A DNA stretch of 16,382 bases, taken from JAFNGF01 sp964567045. GTDB lineage: Bacteria; Planctomycetota; Phycisphaerae; Sedimentisphaerales; Anaerobacaceae. The notes below the pieces were generated by a model that saw only the letters and a program-made list of their open reading frames with translations, made no database searches and had not been told where the DNA came from. Position 1 is the first letter of the stretch. Each line of letters opens with the position of its first letter. This document shows positions 14,468-16,382 of the stretch, piece after piece. The stretch lies in the NCBI GenBank assembly GCA_964567045.1, contig CAZMLE010000083.1:1-16382 (forward strand), written 5' to 3'. The position numbers were made by a program, and so were the translations under genes.

Positions 14468-14544
14468 TTGGTTCTTGCAGTGTCTTGTTGGCTGGGGCTG
14501 GAATGTCTGGGTCAGACAGAAGAGGAAATTGGCGGCGTTTGTCT

Positions 14545-14724
14545 TCACGGCCTCCTGATACTTCGCTCGGATTTGCGTATCCGCCGACGATTTCTTTCTG
14601 AAGGTTTTTCGTAGTAGGCAATGCGTTTCATGTCTCTGACTAAACCTTCTTTTTCGCACAGCTTCTTAAAGCGCTTTATCATCTGTTGAACTGATTCACC
14701 TGACCGCGACTTAACTTTTAGCAC
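14545..14724 (-). CDS. rpsU: 30S ribosomal protein bS21
   Basis: The protein has 59 residues from a GTG start with an excellent AAGGAG site 7 nt upstream. The sequence opens VLKVKSRSGESVQQMIKRFK, continues with the CEKEGLVRDMKRIAYYEKPS core, and ends in an arginine-rich tail (ERNRRRIRKSERSIRRP). This is the standard bS21 pattern: an N-terminal beta segment, a helix carrying basic residues, and the RxxxYYEKPSxRRxR signature. bS21 joins the 30S subunit late and helps bind the anti-Shine-Dalgarno region to mRNA. The length is at the short end of the usual 57-71 residues. It is encoded opposite its neighbours, convergent with the Tat gene and divergent from hflX. It overlaps a longer spurious frame at 14280-14621. 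Confidence 0.95.
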   Translation of the reverse strand: MLKVKSRSGESVQQMIKRFKKLCEKEGLVRDMKRIAYYEKPSERNRRRIRKSERSIRRP

Positions 14725-14809
14725 TAACAGACTCCTTAAAAAGTCCAGAGATTAAAGCAGGTACACAACACAAGGCTATTATTGGTTCGCCAGAAATTGT
14801 GACGCTGTT

Positions 14810-14838
14810 AATGTAATTTAAGCGGTCTATTCTTTCAA
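14810..14838 (-). promoter_or_regulatory. Possible promoter of rpsU
   Basis: On the minus strand TTGAAA (14838-14833) is followed after 17 nt by TACATT (14815-14810), matching the consensus in five and four of six positions. It would give a leader of about 80 nt. No better pair was found between rpsU and the divergent hflX promoter. Confidence 0.4.
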
Positions 14839-14948
14839 GTGAAAAAAATCTTAGCCAGCAGATTTTTGGCTCGACGCTGAGCTTGCTTACGCCGAGACCT
14901 TCCGCAATCGGTTCAGAGCATCCAAAATTGACAAATATTTCGGTCCTA

Positions 14949-14977
14949 TTGAGTAATATGGGCAAATATGTTAAAAT
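14949..14977 (+). promoter_or_regulatory. Probable promoter of hflX
   Basis: TTGAGT (14949-14954) and TAAAAT (14972-14977) are spaced by 17 nt and would start transcription about 23 nt before the TTG start codon. A perfect TTGACA lies at 14928-14933 but its nearest -10-like hexamer (TAATAT, 14954-14959) is 20 nt away, so it is a second, weaker option. Confidence 0.5.
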
Positions 14978-15006
14978 AAGAAGGCGGTTTTGGAGGTACA
15001 TTTTAG

Positions 15007-16317
15007 TTGGAGAAACTTCGCGAGACTCTAAGAGTCAGAAAAGAGCGAGCCATATTGGTGGCGGCTGTCGTGGGCAGCGACAGAGATGATTTAGTCGAGC
15101 TTACCGCTCTGGCTGAAACTGCCGGGGCAGTTGTCGTAGACAGATTTCAGCAGAAAATCCGCAGCATAAATCCCTCTACGTACATAGGAAAGGGTAAAGC
15201 CGACCAGCTTGGCGAAAGAGTCAAGCGGTTCAAGGCCGATGTGGTGATTTTTGACAACGGTCTTTCGCCGGCCCAGATTCGCGAGCTTGAAGAGATCGTC
15301 GGGATTAAAGTTCTGGACCGAAGCGAATTGATTCTAGACATTTTTGCCACGCGGGCAAAGACTAGGCAAGCCATGCTGCAAGTGGAATTAGCGCAGCTCC
15401 AATACACCTATCCGAGGCTGACTCAGATGTGGCCGCACCTGGATACCGTAACCGGAGCCGGCGGAGCAACGGGGGTGGGCGTCGTCGGCGGCATCGGCAC
15501 TAAAGGTCCCGGCGAACAGCAACTGGAAATCGACCGCCGATTGGTCAAGAGGCGAATCGTCGAGCTTAGACGTGAGCTGGCCAACATCGACAGGCGCAGG
15601 GTCCGCGAGATTACAGCAAGGCACGGCCTATTTAAGATCTGCATAGTCGGCTATACCAACGCCGGCAAAAGCACGCTGTTAAATGCGCTTACCAACGCGG
15701 GCGTTTTGGTCGAGGACAGGCTCTTTGCCACGCTGGACACTCGAACCAAGAGATGGTCGCCCGCTCGCGGGGCAGAGGTGCTGATAAGTGACACGGTCGG
15801 CTTTGTCAAGAATCTGCCTCACCAATTAGTCGCTTCCTTCAAAGCCACGCTGGAAGAAACCGTCAACGCTGATTTGCTCTTACATATTATTGATGTCTCC
15901 AGCCAGGACGTCCTGAAGCAGATCGAATCTGTAAATGTAGTTTTGGGAGAGATCGGGTGCGGCGGTAAGCCGATTTTGATGGTGCTCAATAAAGTTGACA
16001 GCCTCAAAAACTTGAGCCCGCTTGAGATGCTGCAGACGGTATTTGCCGATGAGGTTGCCATTTCAGCCAAGACCGGCTTTGGCCTGGATAAGCTGGCGGA
16101 AAAAGTCGCCGAGAAATATAAAGGCGCCGAGGTTCATGTACGGGTAAGTTCCAGCCAATCGAACGGCAAAGTCCAGAGCTTCTTGCGTGCCCACGCCCAG
16201 ATTGTAAACGAGCAGTATCTTGATAGTTTTGTCGTGATTGACGCCCACCTCGGCCAGAACCAGTTGCCAGACCTGAAAAGACTCCACCCCGACCAGCTCG
16301 AAATCATCCAGGGTTAA
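15007..16317 (+). CDS. hflX: GTPase HflX
   Basis: The protein has 436 residues from a TTG start with a GGAGG site about 10 nt upstream; no in-frame ATG nearby would keep the conserved N-terminus. The N-terminal HflX domain includes YIGKGKADQL (59-68) and the signature DRSELILDIFATRAKTRQA (104-122). The linker has GTKGPGEQQLEIDRR (164-178). The G domain is complete: G1 GYTNAGKST (215-223), switch region ATLDTRTKRW (241-250), G3 DTVGF (262-266), G4 NKVD (328-331) and G5 SAKTG (353-357). HflX binds the 50S subunit and splits stalled or heat-damaged 70S ribosomes using GTP. The length is typical. It is monocistronic as far as seen, with its own promoter. Confidence 0.97.
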   Translation: MEKLRETLRVRKERAILVAAVVGSDRDDLVELTALAETAGAVVVDRFQQKIRSINPSTYIGKGKADQLGERVKRFKADVVIFDNGLSPAQIRELEEIVGIKVLDRSELILDIFATRAKTRQAMLQVELAQLQYTYPRLTQMWPHLDTVTGAGGATGVGVVGGIGTKGPGEQQLEIDRRLVKRRIVELRRELANIDRRRVREITARHGLFKICIVGYTNAGKSTLLNALTNAGVLVEDRLFATLDTRTKRWSPARGAEVLISDTVGFVKNLPHQLVASFKATLEETVNADLLLHIIDVSSQDVLKQIESVNVVLGEIGCGGKPILMVLNKVDSLKNLSPLEMLQTVFADEVAISAKTGFGLDKLAEKVAEKYKGAEVHVRVSSSQSNGKVQSFLRAHAQIVNEQYLDSFVVIDAHLGQNQLPDLKRLHPDQLEIIQG

Positions 16318-16346
16318 ATCAATTTTTAGCCACAGATAAGCTATGA

Positions 16347-16364
16347 AACCGGAGCCTCCCGGTT
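16347..16364 (+). other. Short hairpin after hflX
   Basis: AACCGG (16347-16352) and CCGGTT (16359-16364) form a perfect 6-bp stem with a 6-nt loop, 30 nt after the hflX stop. There is no T-run, so it is at best a weak terminator or a stability element. The window ends 18 nt later. Confidence 0.3.
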
Positions 16365-16382
16365 AGGTTATAATACAGGCTC

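Noticed and set aside
14280..14621. 113-residue minus-strand frame across the repeat cluster and rpsU
   Set aside because: It is out of frame with bS21 and includes palindromic repeat sequence; bS21 is the real gene.
14711..15001. 96-residue minus-strand frame upstream of rpsU
   Set aside because: It covers the divergent promoter region, has no recognisable family and no good ribosome-binding site.
16369..16374. TATAAT hexamer near the window end
   Set aside because: There is no -35 at a proper distance and the downstream gene is not visible.

Overview
The window is about 53-55% GC by eye and looks like part of a chromosome from an anaerobic, polysaccharide-degrading Planctomycetota lineage (Phycisphaerae/Sedimentisphaerales type). 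This placement is inference. It rests on a PadR regulator followed by a HAAS-type membrane protein, tandem Tat-exported isomerase-like proteins, frequent GTG/TTG starts, and a dispersed inverted repeat whose translation (GTGFQPV on the minus strand) I associate with planctomycete intergenic repeats. There is no rRNA, tRNA, CRISPR array, transposase or phage gene.

Layout. (1) 2-1081: 3' part of a TPR-repeat protein that runs in from upstream. (2) 1170-5131, plus strand: a compact, probably co-transcribed set of a SAM methyltransferase, a small DUF6504-like protein, a sodium:solute symporter, a 62-residue single-span membrane protein that is probably its accessory subunit, and a uroporphyrinogen-decarboxylase-fold protein that overlaps the small protein by 4 nt. 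(3) 5143-7239, minus strand: a secreted GH36/GH27-like (clan GH-D) glycosidase, convergent with the preceding set and divergent from the next gene. (4) 7374-8210: a sugar phosphate isomerase/epimerase (xylose-isomerase-like TIM barrel). (5) 8433-11043: a PadR regulator whose promoter lies inside a 39-bp near-perfect palindrome, then a 700-residue HAAS-type anchored protein. (6) 11188-14359: two paralogous Tat-exported proteins related to the L-fucose/L-arabinose isomerase C-terminal fold, the first apparently a lipoprotein. A potentially structured RNA and a separate promoter lie between them. (7) 14390-14518: stacked inverted repeats. (8) 14545-14724, minus strand: ribosomal protein bS21, only 59 residues and easily missed. 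(9) 15007-16317: the GTPase HflX.

Working together: the symporter pair, the secreted glycosidase, the isomerase/epimerase and the exported isomerase-like proteins suggest a carbohydrate acquisition neighbourhood. The substrate cannot be read from sequence. rpsU and hflX are ordinary translation/ribosome-rescue genes at its edge. The PadR-HAAS pair is probably an independent membrane signalling module.

Most worth following up: the palindromic operator over the PadR promoter, the exported isomerase-like pair with the RNA candidate between them, the repeat that has become the C-terminus of the symporter, and the UROD-like protein lacking the expected zinc cysteines.
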